Assembly (NCBI GenBank): GCA_017467385.1
Contig: JAFTSK010000024.1
Coordinates: forward strand, 1 to 47,797
Direction: 5' to 3'
Source of the DNA: Bacteroidaceae bacterium
GTDB taxonomy: Bacteria; Bacteroidota; Bacteroidia; Bacteroidales; Bacteroidaceae
Length of the DNA stretch: 47,797 nucleotides
The translations under genes were made by a program, and so were the position numbers. Under the pieces are notes generated by a model. That model was not told the origin of the DNA, made no database searches, and saw nothing but the letters and a program-made list of their open reading frames with translations. How positions within the stretch are numbered: position 1 is the stretch's first letter; every line of letters begins with the position of its first letter. Below, piece by piece: positions 1 to 8,191 of this stretch.

Positions 1-1551
1 ACCATAGAAGCGGGCAATGCTGTCGGTCAATGTAAACCATTGGAAGGGGACGTTCTCGTCGTTGGCTCCTTTTCCTGTCCATTCTCTGGCAGAACCATGT
101 GAAGTTCCCCAACCCTGGGGAAATAACGGATCGTCCATCGGTAGGGCTTCGTCAATACATGGTAGTTGTTTCAACAGATGGATGGCTCTGTCTTGATTCA
201 CTCTGGAGCTGAACCAGCCGATGTTCGTGCGGCGAATGTTGATGTCGGAAGTAGTTAGATAATGGATTTGCTTCATCATGACAACGGAGCAGAAGATAAA
301 CAGCAGGCTGAATACGAGCTGTATGCAGACACTCGCCAAACGGAAGTGGTTCTTTCCACCCCGAACCGAAGGGGTGATTTGGACGGCCAACGTCTTCCGC
401 TTGAAGAAGAGGATGGGCAGCCAGGAGAGCAGAGCCGAAAGGAGAATGATGAACGCAATCAGCCAACCGCAGGCTTGGTAGATGTAGAAGCGGCTGATGG
501 TTATTTGAGCCAAATCCATGAATGACGACATACTGATTTCGACGAACAGCATACCGACCAACCAGGCTCCGACAAGCAGGAGCATGTATTCGGTCATCAG
601 TAACAAACCTGTCTGTGTTCCGGATGAACCATATACTGTGCGAAGGGCGAGGATACGGCCTTTTCCACGCAACCGACTGATAAATAAGGTCAGGTAGTTG
701 AGTAAGGCACAGACCACAATCAGTATGGCGGCCATTGTAAAGAGACGCACGTCTTCCAGTTTGATATTCCGGTCTCCTTCCGGATGAATGTAGCGAACCT
801 TCTGTAAAGGTATCCATACATCATACAGGTGTGGAGCATATCCCTTACCGCTTTGGATAGTGTCGGTTGTAGCTTTAGCCAAGAAGCTCTTGGCATCGGT
901 ATCCGGTCGGAGCATGGCATAGGTACTGTAAGAGGAAGCCCCCCATTGATTGTCCGGTTGCAACCGTCCGATGATGTCGAAGTGGAAATTGGAATGTATC
1001 GGCCAGTCCTTGAAAACTCCTACTATCTCGTATTCAACGTCGTCGCATACTATCTTCTGGCCGATGGGCGAGGTGTCGCCGCACATCTGCTTGGCAAAGT
1101 GTTCGGTTATGGCAACCTGCTTTTCGTTCCAACTCTCCATGTTCTTGTCTCCTGCTATCCATTCAAAGTCGAACATCTTTAGTGCTTCGGGAGTAATGGA
1201 AAAAGACGGTATTGTAGAAGGTATTGGAATACCGTTTATTTTGGGATTCCACAAGTATAAGTATTTCATGGTACAAGCCGCTTTCACTTCGGGATAAGTC
1301 TCCATCAGGTAGCCGGCCAACGGGCCGGGAGTAACGGTACTGACTTTCCCTGTAAAAGGACTGGTTTCCCGCACTGCATAGATACGGTCTACATTCGACT
1401 GGTCGGCATCATACGTCATTTCGTAATGATTCCAATATACGGAAAGAGCCATGCAAGCAAAGCCGGCGGCCAATCCCAAAAGACTCACGATGGTCTGTGT
1501 TTTATACTTCAACAGGTTGCGTACAGCAACTTTCAAATAGTGTGTAATCAT
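1..1551 (-). CDS. FtsX/MacB-type ABC transporter permease, 3' end cut by window edge
   Basis: The minus-strand frame is open from the ATG at 1549-1551 to the left edge (517 codons). The start MITHYLKVAVRNLLKYK followed by a hydrophobic segment (TIVSLLGLAAGFACMALSVY) is typical of the large Bacteroidetes permeases with MacB periplasmic core and FtsX domains. Residues about 40-250 are hydrophilic and would be the periplasmic core; further hydrophobic segments follow (for example around LFTMAAILIVVCALLNYL). It has its own sigma-54 promoter and operator (1597-1705), matching those of the channel gene at 6525-7988, so it should be co-regulated with the exporter. No ATP-binding subunit is visible in the window; it may lie beyond the left edge. 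Substrate unknown. Confidence 0.88.
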   Translation of the reverse strand, partial: MITHYLKVAVRNLLKYKTQTIVSLLGLAAGFACMALSVYWNHYEMTYDADQSNVDRIYAVRETSPFTGKVSTVTPGPLAGYLMETYPEVKAACTMKYLYLWNPKINGIPIPSTIPSFSITPEALKMFDFEWIAGDKNMESWNEKQVAITEHFAKQMCGDTSPIGQKIVCDDVEYEIVGVFKDWPIHSNFHFDIIGRLQPDNQWGASSYSTYAMLRPDTDAKSFLAKATTDTIQSGKGYAPHLYDVWIPLQKVRYIHPEGDRNIKLEDVRLFTMAAILIVVCALLNYLTLFISRLRGKGRILALRTVYGSSGTQTGLLLMTEYMLLLVGAWLVGMLFVEISMSSFMDLAQITISRFYIYQACGWLIAFIILLSALLSWLPILFFKRKTLAVQITPSVRGGKNHFRLASVCIQLVFSLLFIFCSVVMMKQIHYLTTSDINIRRTNIGWFSSRVNQDRAIHLLKQLPCIDEALPMDDPLFPQGWGTSHGSAREWTGKGANDENVPFQWFTLTDSIARFYG

Positions 1552-1596
1552 GTCTTCAAAGTTAGTGATAATTCTTTTTGCTCTATATTCTACATA

Positions 1597-1613
1597 CAGC
1601 AAAAATCGTGCCA
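1597..1613 (-). promoter_or_regulatory. Sigma-54 (RpoN) promoter for the permease gene
   Basis: On the minus strand this reads TGGCACGATTTTTGCTG, which fits the sigma-54 consensus TGGCACG-N4-TTGCW exactly, with GG at -24 and GC at -12. Transcription would start near 1587, giving a leader of about 36 nt before the ATG at 1551. The same 17 bases occur upstream of the TolC-like gene (8046-8062). Confidence 0.9.
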
Positions 1614-1668
1614 AACTATTAATTTGTTGAAAGCCATGATTTTAACTGATTTTGCCCTTGTCGGGAAG

Positions 1669-1705
1669 TGTGCGAATCCGCACAAAAAGCGTGCGGATTC
1701 GCACA
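1669..1705. promoter_or_regulatory. Paired palindromic operator, probable activator binding site
   Basis: Two 16-bp near-palindromes, TGTGCGAATCCGCACA (1669-1684) and CGTGCGGATTCGCACA (1690-1705), have centres 21 bp apart, two helical turns. Together they also form one larger inverted repeat with 15-bp arms. They begin 56 bp upstream of the -24 end of the sigma-54 promoter, the usual place for an enhancer-type site of an NtrC-family activator. The same arrangement is at 8118-8154 beside the regulator gene, which makes that regulator the likely ligand. Confidence 0.8.
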
Positions 1706-1798
1706 GTTAGCACAAGCTGAAGTGTTAAAAAAGCTTCCTTTTGGGGAAGCTTTGAGGAAAATTATTTACTTAAATCGGTTTTGATTGCGATGAACTAT

Positions 1799-2206
1799 TC
1801 AAACACCCAATATAATGTTAGCATCAATATTCAGTTGGCGACTGATTTCTTTAGCAACTTTTAAAGTGGGTTCACTTTTTCCTGACAAGTACTCGCTAAT
1901 TCGCGATGGGCTAACGCTTAATAACTTGGCTAAATTAGCTTGTGTCAATCCCATTTCATGCATCCGGAGTTTGATAATTTCTGCTAAAGTGGGTGTACCT
2001 AAAGCAAAATGTTCTTCTGAATAATCTGCTACTAAATTAGATAGAAGTTCCAACTCAATGCTGTTGGGATCATCCAGAGGAGTCGTATCATTTACGAGAG
2101 GAAGTAATTGTTCTACACGTTTCACTGCCCATTCTTGTAATGCGACTTTTGAATCCGGATGCTTCTCGGTATATTCTTTTAGCGCTTGTTCTGTAAATAT
2201 TCTCAT
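1799..2206 (-). CDS. HigA-type XRE antitoxin with the N-terminus of a HigB toxin fused in frame
   Basis: The frame extends upstream to 2395, but the start at 2206 (MRIFTEQALKEYTEKHPDS) lies about 20 nt after a good promoter and gives 135 aa. Residues 1 to about 29, through WAVK, resemble the beginning of HigB-family mRNA interferases (MRIx...L..Y.EKHPDS...L..W). From about residue 30 (RVEQLLPLVNDTTPLDDP) the protein follows HigA antitoxins, with a helix-turn-helix at about 80-130 (LTQANLAKLLSVSPSRISEYLSG). A separate toxin gene is absent. The simplest reading is a deletion that removed the toxin body and the antitoxin start and joined the rest in frame. DNA binding is probably intact, toxin activity is not expected. 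The family assignment of the first 29 residues is from memory. Confidence 0.75.
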   Translation of the reverse strand: MRIFTEQALKEYTEKHPDSKVALQEWAVKRVEQLLPLVNDTTPLDDPNSIELELLSNLVADYSEEHFALGTPTLAEIIKLRMHEMGLTQANLAKLLSVSPSRISEYLSGKSEPTLKVAKEISRQLNIDANIILGV

Positions 2207-2225
2207 AGTTGCTTTGAATTTGTGG

Positions 2226-2279
2226 CAAATATAAGGATAATATTCCAAAAAGCAAAACATCCTTTTGTAATTTGGAATA
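2226..2279 (-). promoter_or_regulatory. Bacteroidetes promoter with overlapping inverted repeat, likely autoregulatory site
   Basis: On the minus strand TTTG (2253-2256), 19 bp and TATATTTG (2226-2233) form a full -33/-7 promoter, placing the start of transcription just before the ATG at 2206. An inverted repeat, TATTCCAAA (2241-2249) and TTTGGAATA (2271-2279), brackets the -33 element. This is where a HigA-type repressor would bind to control its own gene. Confidence 0.7.
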
Positions 2280-2339
2280 GATGGGCTAAGAATAAGAACT
2301 AATCTTTGTTGATTTAGAGATTGTTTGGATTTTCCAAAT

Positions 2340-2444
2340 TCCCCTCTTGAGAGGGGATTAAGGGGTGTGTGAGACACATACAGGTGGGGGTACATTCATT
2401 GTTGATGTATTTCACACACCCCCTTCCCCCTCTCAAGAGGGGGA
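2340..2444. repeat. Long imperfect inverted repeat, REP-like
   Basis: Arms 2340-2372 (beginning TCCCCTCTTGAGAGGGG) and 2412-2444 (ending CCCTCTCAAGAGGGGGA) pair over about 32 bp with a 39-nt centre. It lies in the 483-nt gap 2207-2689 between the permease end and the HigA-like gene. No ORF is convincing there. It looks like a dispersed extragenic palindrome rather than a gene-specific terminator, since no clear U tract follows on either strand. Confidence 0.7.
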
Positions 2445-2558
2445 GATAACTATTTAAAATACCTTCTTATCTCTATGTCTCTACATTGCAAGATATAAAT
2501 TCCACGAAACTTGTAAAATTCTCCATTCAAAGTCTTTGAATCATCATTCACAATACAT

Positions 2559-2593
2559 CGTACCACCATTCGCAATCTTTGAATGGTGGTACG
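2559..2593. repeat. Perfect 13-bp hairpin
   Basis: CGTACCACCATTC (2559-2571) and GAATGGTGGTACG (2581-2593) are exact inverted repeats with a 9-nt loop. Short repeats of CTTTGAAT surround it (near 2533, 2577 and 2600). It is downstream of the permease gene ending at 2690 but has no U tract, so a terminator role is unproven. Confidence 0.6.
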
Positions 2594-2689
2594 AAATACT
2601 TTGAATGAAAAAAATTTGCAGTCCTAACACATTTTTGAGTTTTTTAGAGAAAGATATACGTGTCAACATGTATACTATTTCCTTTTTTA

Positions 2690-5137
2690 TTACTCACTCT
2701 TCATAATCTTTGCCGGATTGATGTTTGCGGCCTTGCGAATCTGCCAGAAGAGGACACCTGCCGAGATGACGGCGATGATAAGCAGAGCAACTACAAATAT
2801 CCACCACGAAAGCGGGGTACGGTAAGCATAGTCCTCCATGTACTTTTGAATAAAGAAGATGGAGATAGGGAAGGCGATGACGGCCGAAACACCCAAAAGC
2901 AACAAATAACGCTTCAGAAGCAGACGAGTAATGTCGCTGACTCCCGCACCATGCACTTTCCGCAAGGCGATTTCCCGATAACGCAAGCGTATCTCGAACA
3001 AGGAAAGTCCGAACAGACCTAAGCATGAAACGGCGATGGCAAGACCGGCAAAGACTAAGTAGATACGGACAATGCGGCGGTCGTTTTCGTATCGTTTGGC
3101 GATTTCGTCTTCCAGGAACGAGTATTCCAATTCTCCCTCACCCGAAACCTCGTTGCGTAAGTCGGACAACAGTTTCAGCACTTCCTGCTGTTTGCCTGGC
3201 TGATAACGGATAATAAAAGGAGTGCCGGGATGAATGTATTCTCCGGACGATTCATGGTAGATGTAAATGGTTGGAACACTTGCTTGGGACAGGTGGCTGT
3301 TTCGGAAATCCTTTACTACTCCTACGATTTGGAAAGGCGGATTACCGCTACAGTCTTCATCTGCCGACCACCACAATCGACTTTGGGTTTGTATTTGGTC
3401 GGTGCGAATATCCGTTATGCCCAATGCTTTCTTGGCACTCTCATTGATGAGAAGCTTGTAGTTTGTAAACTTGTCGATGCTGTCATCCCAGCCTCTTCCT
3501 TCCACTATCGGTAACTGGAACAGACGGATGTCTGCACTCGACAGATCGCTTATTACACCGCTTGTAAACTCGCCTTCTGTGTCTGCTTTCTTGGCTATCG
3601 GATAAGGAGTAGACTCCATATTCCATACCTCATCGCCACCACTCCAGGCAATGATGGAAGGACAAGAATTCAGCGTATGGGTAATATGTGCTGCATTCTG
3701 TTTGTCTCTTTCCTTTTCTCTTTCCCAAGCGTTCATGTCTTTAATGACAACGTCTCTGTTCTTGGCCGGAATCAGTGTACATCGGATGATGTCTTGGGTA
3801 TGGAATCCCAAGTCGGCATTCAGCATGGCGTTCAACTGTTTGGCAAAGTAGATGGATACCACAATCAGACAGAAAGAGATGACATACTGGACGGACAAGA
3901 AGATACTCCGGGTAATCGGGGAACCACCACCTTGTTTGATTCCCTGCATGGAAGAAACCGGACGGCTGTACACATGGCGGAAATACGGATAAAGCATGGT
4001 CAGCAACGGGAAGCCGAACAGCATGATGAGGCCTAAAGCCGTATCGAAGCTTGAATTGCGAAAAAGCGGAATCCCCAGTCCGCTGACCAATATCTTGTCT
4101 GTAACCTCGATAATCATTCCCACAAACAGGAACGTGATGGCGGAAAGCAGAAAGTTCTCCATGTACAGTTGTTTGAAAAAAGCCCAACGGCCTGCACCGA
4201 ACACTTTCTTTACTCCGAATTCCAACCCACGCTTCTGCATGATGACGGTGTAGAGATTCAGGTAATTCAGTACACCGATGAAGAATAGCAGTCCGGCAAC
4301 GAAAATAAGGATGCGGATACCGTTTCGGTCGCCTTTCGGACACATCTCTTCTCCCTGATACAACTTCAGGTCGGCATTCATGTAAAAATCCTTGTAAGGA
4401 ACCAGGCGGAATTGGGTTTCCTGTTTGTTATATGCAGTCAATTTCTGAATGGGTTGCCATTCGTTCAAAGCCGCCAGGTCATCTGCATGGTGCAGGCGTG
4501 CCAAACAGAATTGTGCGGCATTACCCAATCCTACCCATTCCCGTTGGAGATTGGCCGACAAGACAATGTCGTAGTTCAAGGACGATTTGGTTTTCGGGGC
4601 TTTCACTACACCGCAGACGGTAACATCATTCCTTCCAAAAGTCAAGGTTTGCCCTATCGGATCGGCCTTTCCGTACAAGCGGTTGGCCAGTTCTTCCGTC
4701 AGGATAGCACCGGTTGGAGGAAGGTCTTTCGTGGTACCAATGACCGTTTCTCGTGGAAGAAGTTGGAAGAACAGGGTATCGGCGGCAATGGCTCGTACCG
4801 GGAAATGGTAATTGTCCTTGATTACTTCCCCTCTAAGCAAAGCCGTAATCATTGTATAAGATTCAACGGAAGGGTGGTCGAGGGGATCGACAAAATAAGA
4901 TTCCCTGTTCATGTTCCGGTTGCTGGCGAGGTAGGTAGAATTGTGTGAAGGCATGTGACTTGTCAGCAGATGCAGTTTGTCCAAGTCCTTCAAGTAATGG
5001 TCTACCGTCAGTTCCTGATGAATGTATCGTACCAAAGTCAGCGTTCCGGCCATGCTGATGACCAATCCTAAAATACAGATGATGCTGTAAGCTTTCATCC
5101 TTGTAATAATGCGTATGGCGTATGTGATTGTTTTCAT
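2690..5137 (-). CDS. FtsX/MacB-type ABC transporter permease
   Basis: This is an 815-aa inner-membrane protein with two repeated halves. The first has an N-terminal membrane segment (about residues 19-38), a MacB-type periplasmic core to about 270, then a cluster of membrane segments (for example ILIFVAGLLFFIGVLNYL). The second half repeats the plan, with a periplasmic region of about 430-690 and final FtsX segments (about 695-805, including the motif LRKVHGAG). It starts 7 nt downstream of the adaptor gene (5145-6395), so the two are co-transcribed with the channel gene above. Such permeases act with a separate ATPase, which is not in the window. The exported substrate is unknown. Confidence 0.9.
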   Translation of the reverse strand: MKTITYAIRIITRMKAYSIICILGLVISMAGTLTLVRYIHQELTVDHYLKDLDKLHLLTSHMPSHNSTYLASNRNMNRESYFVDPLDHPSVESYTMITALLRGEVIKDNYHFPVRAIAADTLFFQLLPRETVIGTTKDLPPTGAILTEELANRLYGKADPIGQTLTFGRNDVTVCGVVKAPKTKSSLNYDIVLSANLQREWVGLGNAAQFCLARLHHADDLAALNEWQPIQKLTAYNKQETQFRLVPYKDFYMNADLKLYQGEEMCPKGDRNGIRILIFVAGLLFFIGVLNYLNLYTVIMQKRGLEFGVKKVFGAGRWAFFKQLYMENFLLSAITFLFVGMIIEVTDKILVSGLGIPLFRNSSFDTALGLIMLFGFPLLTMLYPYFRHVYSRPVSSMQGIKQGGGSPITRSIFLSVQYVISFCLIVVSIYFAKQLNAMLNADLGFHTQDIIRCTLIPAKNRDVVIKDMNAWEREKERDKQNAAHITHTLNSCPSIIAWSGGDEVWNMESTPYPIAKKADTEGEFTSGVISDLSSADIRLFQLPIVEGRGWDDSIDKFTNYKLLINESAKKALGITDIRTDQIQTQSRLWWSADEDCSGNPPFQIVGVVKDFRNSHLSQASVPTIYIYHESSGEYIHPGTPFIIRYQPGKQQEVLKLLSDLRNEVSGEGELEYSFLEDEIAKRYENDRRIVRIYLVFAGLAIAVSCLGLFGLSLFEIRLRYREIALRKVHGAGVSDITRLLLKRYLLLLGVSAVIAFPISIFFIQKYMEDYAYRTPLSWWIFVVALLIIAVISAGVLFWQIRKAANINPAKIMKSE

Positions 5138-5144
5138 GTTTGTA

Positions 5145-6395
5145 TTATTTAATGATCAACTCTTCTGCTTCTCCAAAGGTATCATATCCGGTAACAATCA
5201 CCAAATCTCCCGGCTGTAAACCTTCGGTAATTTCGTATTGTTGCGGGTTCTGTCGGCCGATAGTCAACGGAACGCGAACCGCCTTGTCCTTCGATGCGTT
5301 TACCTTGTAAATCCATTGTCCGCCGGTTGTCTGGTAGAAGTTGCCACGAGGCATGACAAGAGCATCTTCCGGTTGTCCCAATTCAATCTGTACGCGGAAG
5401 CTCTTTCCCACACGAACATTCTCCGGCATCTCGCCCGTAAATACCAAATCCACATCGAACATTCGGTCTTTCACTTCGGGTACTACCTTTGTAATCTTCA
5501 ACGGATACTTCTTTCCTTGATAGTTTACGGTAGCCGGAAGTCCGGTCGTGATTCGGTCGATGTAGTATTCACTCAGTTGGGTGTGAATCTTGTATTGGTC
5601 GAGTACCTTGATTTCGGCGATGTTTGTATTGGAACCCACTTGTTGGCCGGGGGTAGCACTCACATAACTCAATTGGCCGTTGATAGGGGCGCGAACCACC
5701 AAGCCTTCCAAACGGTCCAAGCTGCGCAGGAACTTTTTTTGTCCTCGTTCCATCTCATTACGAAGCAAGTCCTTGCGTACCACCGTCATGGCCGAATCAT
5801 GTTTGAGACTTTCCATCTGAAGAGCCGTTTTCTTCAGGTTGTAGTTGTACTCGTCCTCGCTGACTTCCAATTGTGCTTTACTTTTGATACCCATCTTGTA
5901 CTCTTCCTTTTCCAAGCCGAAACTCTTTTGCAAGCGAGACATCTCGTATTGGGTTTGCAAAGCCTGTTGTTTCAACGTCAGACTTTTTTGCTCCATCTCG
6001 ATTTCCCTTTCTTTATAGGTGTAACGCTGGTTCTCCCATTCATCTCGCTGGTCTTCAATTTCCCGAAGCAAGTCCGGATTGCTTAGCACTAAGATGGTGT
6101 CTCCTTTCTGAAGAGACGTACCTTCTTCGGCTACGATACGTTCCACACTACCTGCTTCACGCGTGTTTACTTTGATGGTCAGAATGGGTTGCACCAATCC
6201 TTCCACATCTACATATTCCATGAACTTGCCGTTTTTTACTTCGGCTATCTGGATGTTCTCTGTCTCTACACGTAGCTTGCGTGGCCCCAACGAAAGCGAG
6301 ATGACATAAATCAGGAAAATGACAAATGCACCTCCTGCCAACAAATAATAACGGTAACGGATGTACCAGGGCTTCTTTTCTAATTTAATATCCAT
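5145..6395 (-). CDS. HlyD/MacA-type periplasmic adaptor (membrane fusion protein)
   Basis: 416 aa. One N-terminal membrane anchor (about residues 13-33), then a lipoyl/barrel-sandwich half motif (TREAGSVERIVAEEGTSLQ), a long predicted coiled coil rich in E, K, L and Q (about 110-210), the second lipoyl half (LVVRAPINGQLSYVSATPGQ) and beta-barrel regions to the C-terminus (EITEGLQPGDLVIVTGYD). These proteins bridge an inner-membrane pump and a TolC-type channel. Position between the channel and permease genes on one strand supports a tripartite exporter. The 129-nt gap to the channel gene holds a hairpin (6426-6490) and no evident promoter. Confidence 0.92.
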   Translation of the reverse strand: MDIKLEKKPWYIRYRYYLLAGGAFVIFLIYVISLSLGPRKLRVETENIQIAEVKNGKFMEYVDVEGLVQPILTIKVNTREAGSVERIVAEEGTSLQKGDTILVLSNPDLLREIEDQRDEWENQRYTYKEREIEMEQKSLTLKQQALQTQYEMSRLQKSFGLEKEEYKMGIKSKAQLEVSEDEYNYNLKKTALQMESLKHDSAMTVVRKDLLRNEMERGQKKFLRSLDRLEGLVVRAPINGQLSYVSATPGQQVGSNTNIAEIKVLDQYKIHTQLSEYYIDRITTGLPATVNYQGKKYPLKITKVVPEVKDRMFDVDLVFTGEMPENVRVGKSFRVQIELGQPEDALVMPRGNFYQTTGGQWIYKVNASKDKAVRVPLTIGRQNPQQYEITEGLQPGDLVIVTGYDTFGEAEELIIK

Positions 6396-6425
6396 ATTGT
6401 TTGAGTTATGAGTTTAAAACTATTT

Positions 6426-6490
6426 GTCATTCAGACGACCGAAGGGAGGAAGAATCTCGGTAACATCCGCTTTGTTACGTTCTGAATGAC
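6426..6490. repeat. REP-like hairpin between channel and adaptor genes
   Basis: GTCATTCAGA (6426-6435) and TCTGAATGAC (6481-6490) pair perfectly, and the centre contains GTAAC/GTTAC. It resembles the element at 13636-13718, a family of extragenic palindromes that begin with GTCATTCNGA. Within an operon it could tune the level of the downstream adaptor and permease message. Confidence 0.65.
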
Positions 6491-6524
6491 AGGATGTGTT
6501 AACATGTATATTATTTTCTTTTTA

Positions 6525-7988
6525 TTATAGTTCAGGATAATTCTCTTCAATCTTTATATTCTTTTCAAAGTCATATCCCGTCATGCTTCGGAGTCCGTAG
6601 TACAGGCTCCAATAGCTTTTCAATGCCGAGATATAGCTACGTCGTGCCGAGTCCTTTTCGGTAATGGAAGCATTGAGGTCAAGGATGGTACTTTTCCCCA
6701 AGATGTACAGACGCTTTGCCACTTCGTAACGGCGGTCGGCGGTGCGGTCGGTCTTGCTTGCCACCTTTACATATTGGCTTTGTAAGTTGAATTGGCGTAC
6801 CATACGAATCACATTCAGCTCGAAGTCTTTCATGCCTTGTTCCACTTGAGTGTTTACCAAATCTACATTCGATTTGGCTACTCGTATCTGTCCTTTACCA
6901 CGCCCCCAATCAAGAATCGGAAGTGAAATACCAATACTGGCATATTGCTGATTCATCGGGCTCCGGTAAGAATCGGCAAACTTGTCGCCCGTCTGCGAGA
7001 GACCGAACTGGACATAAAGGTCGGCTTTCAGTCCGGCATTGGCTTTGGCGTAGGCCAAGTTGCTTTGACTTTGTAGTCTCATGCGTTCGTAGGTGTCTGG
7101 CTCCGGACTGTTTTCAAAGGCCATCTTCAAAGCATCTGCCAACGGAATCTCGAAATCCGGTACTTCATCTTCGGTAATCACCTTCAAGGTTACTTCCCGA
7201 TTGATACCCAAAAAGGAACGGAAGACCTGCATTTGGTCTTCTACGGCAATACGGGCATTCATCATATTGGTCTCTTCCGTCAGCTTGTTGATTTCAAGCT
7301 GTAACATCTCGTTCTCGGTAATCGTTCCGATGTTGTACCGCCCCTGTGCATATCTATATAAGGTATCTGCCGAGGCATGATTGGAAGAGGCTATATCAAG
7401 ATTGGTTTGTGCTGTGGCTAAGTTGAAAAAATGATTGCAGGTTTGCGAGGCGACTAATTCCAACGCTTCGTTGTAAGCCTTGCGAGCTTCCCGGAAACGT
7501 ACCGGTTCGATACGTCTGTTCCATTTCAGGGAATTGTAACCGAACAAGGATTGTTCGTAACCGATAACCACAGGTTGAGTGTTGTATGCGGTAACATCGT
7601 TCTCTAATTCATCCAACCGTTGTACGTTGCTCTTGACAAAAAGACTACCGCCGGTAAACCAGATGTTCTGGTTTATCTTCAAATTCATGTCTACACTCAA
7701 CTGGTTTTGTTTGATGAACAGGTTCGTTCCGTCAGGTTGCGTAATCTTGTTGATTTGCTTGTTGAACGACGGTGAAGAAGTCAAGGTTACTGACGGTAAG
7801 TAGTTCGCCTTGTAAAAGCGATAATTCCAATAGGCAGCCCGATAGGTGTGCCGAGCTGCTTGTGCTTCGGGTGAATGTTGCTGTGCTATTTCAATGGCCT
7901 GACTTAACGTGAGGCTTAACGTCTCTTCTTGGGCGGTAATTGGGCCGGCGAGGAAGAGTGCGGCTATAACAATCAGTTTCTTTACCAT
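6525..7988 (-). CDS. TolC-family outer-membrane channel
   Basis: The start at 7988 gives 487 aa and a signal peptide (MVKKLIVIAALFLAGPITA). A longer frame to 8063 would begin inside the sigma-54 promoter and is rejected. The mature protein has the long alpha-helical repeats of TolC channels (LSLTLSQAIEIAQQHSPEAQ near the start, and RLYILGKSTILDLNASITEK near residue 430). It should form the outer-membrane exit of the exporter encoded by the next genes. It is the first gene of the operon under the sigma-54 promoter at 8046-8062. Confidence 0.92.
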   Translation of the reverse strand: MVKKLIVIAALFLAGPITAQEETLSLTLSQAIEIAQQHSPEAQAARHTYRAAYWNYRFYKANYLPSVTLTSSPSFNKQINKITQPDGTNLFIKQNQLSVDMNLKINQNIWFTGGSLFVKSNVQRLDELENDVTAYNTQPVVIGYEQSLFGYNSLKWNRRIEPVRFREARKAYNEALELVASQTCNHFFNLATAQTNLDIASSNHASADTLYRYAQGRYNIGTITENEMLQLEINKLTEETNMMNARIAVEDQMQVFRSFLGINREVTLKVITEDEVPDFEIPLADALKMAFENSPEPDTYERMRLQSQSNLAYAKANAGLKADLYVQFGLSQTGDKFADSYRSPMNQQYASIGISLPILDWGRGKGQIRVAKSNVDLVNTQVEQGMKDFELNVIRMVRQFNLQSQYVKVASKTDRTADRRYEVAKRLYILGKSTILDLNASITEKDSARRSYISALKSYWSLYYGLRSMTGYDFEKNIKIEENYPEL

Positions 7989-8045
7989 AGTGCTTATATT
8001 TATTTCATTTTTATACAATAATACAGTTGTCCCTTTTTTATTATA

Positions 8046-8062
8046 CAGCAAAAATCGTGCCA
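8046..8062 (-). promoter_or_regulatory. Sigma-54 (RpoN) promoter for the TolC-adaptor-permease operon
   Basis: The minus strand reads TGGCACGATTTTTGCTG, identical over 17 bases to the promoter at 1597-1613 and a full match to consensus. The predicted start of transcription is near 8036, about 48 nt before the ATG at 7988. Confidence 0.9.
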
Positions 8063-8117
8063 AACTGTTAAAGTGTTGTTGGTTAGTGGTTTAAATGAAA
8101 ACGGGGTTGTTTTGAAG

Positions 8118-8154
8118 TGTGCGAATTCGCACAAAAAACGTGCGGAATCGCACA
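8118..8154. promoter_or_regulatory. Paired palindromic operator between exporter operon and its regulator
   Basis: TGTGCGAATTCGCACA (8118-8133, a perfect palindrome) and CGTGCGGAATCGCACA (8139-8154) have centres 21 bp apart, as in the copy at 1669-1705. The distance to the sigma-54 promoter is again about 56 bp. On the other side the site ends only 22 bp before the -7 box of the regulator gene, in the place of its -33 element, so it may also mediate autoregulation. Confidence 0.8.
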
Positions 8155-8176
8155 TACAACACAAGCAAATTATTCT

Positions 8177-8184
8177 TATCTTTG
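8177..8184 (+). promoter_or_regulatory. -7 box of the regulator gene
   Basis: TATCTTTG matches TAnnTTTG. No TTTG is found at the -33 distance. Transcription would start within a few bases of the ATG at 8192, so the mRNA has almost no leader. Confidence 0.55.
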
Positions 8185-8191
8185 CAAAAGT

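Noticed and set aside
152..817. Long minus-strand frame of 221 codons beside the left-edge permease
   Set aside because: It overlaps the permease frame, which is open across the whole 1-1551 segment and has clear membrane segments and family features. The 221-codon frame has no recognisable motif.
5238..6086. Plus-strand frame of 282 codons opposite the adaptor gene
   Set aside because: It is antisense to a well-recognised HlyD-type gene and its product shows no domain; it mirrors the codon pattern of the true gene.
7989..8063. N-terminal extension of the TolC-like gene to 8063
   Set aside because: The extension would start upstream of the sigma-54 transcription start and would hide the signal peptide that begins at 7988.
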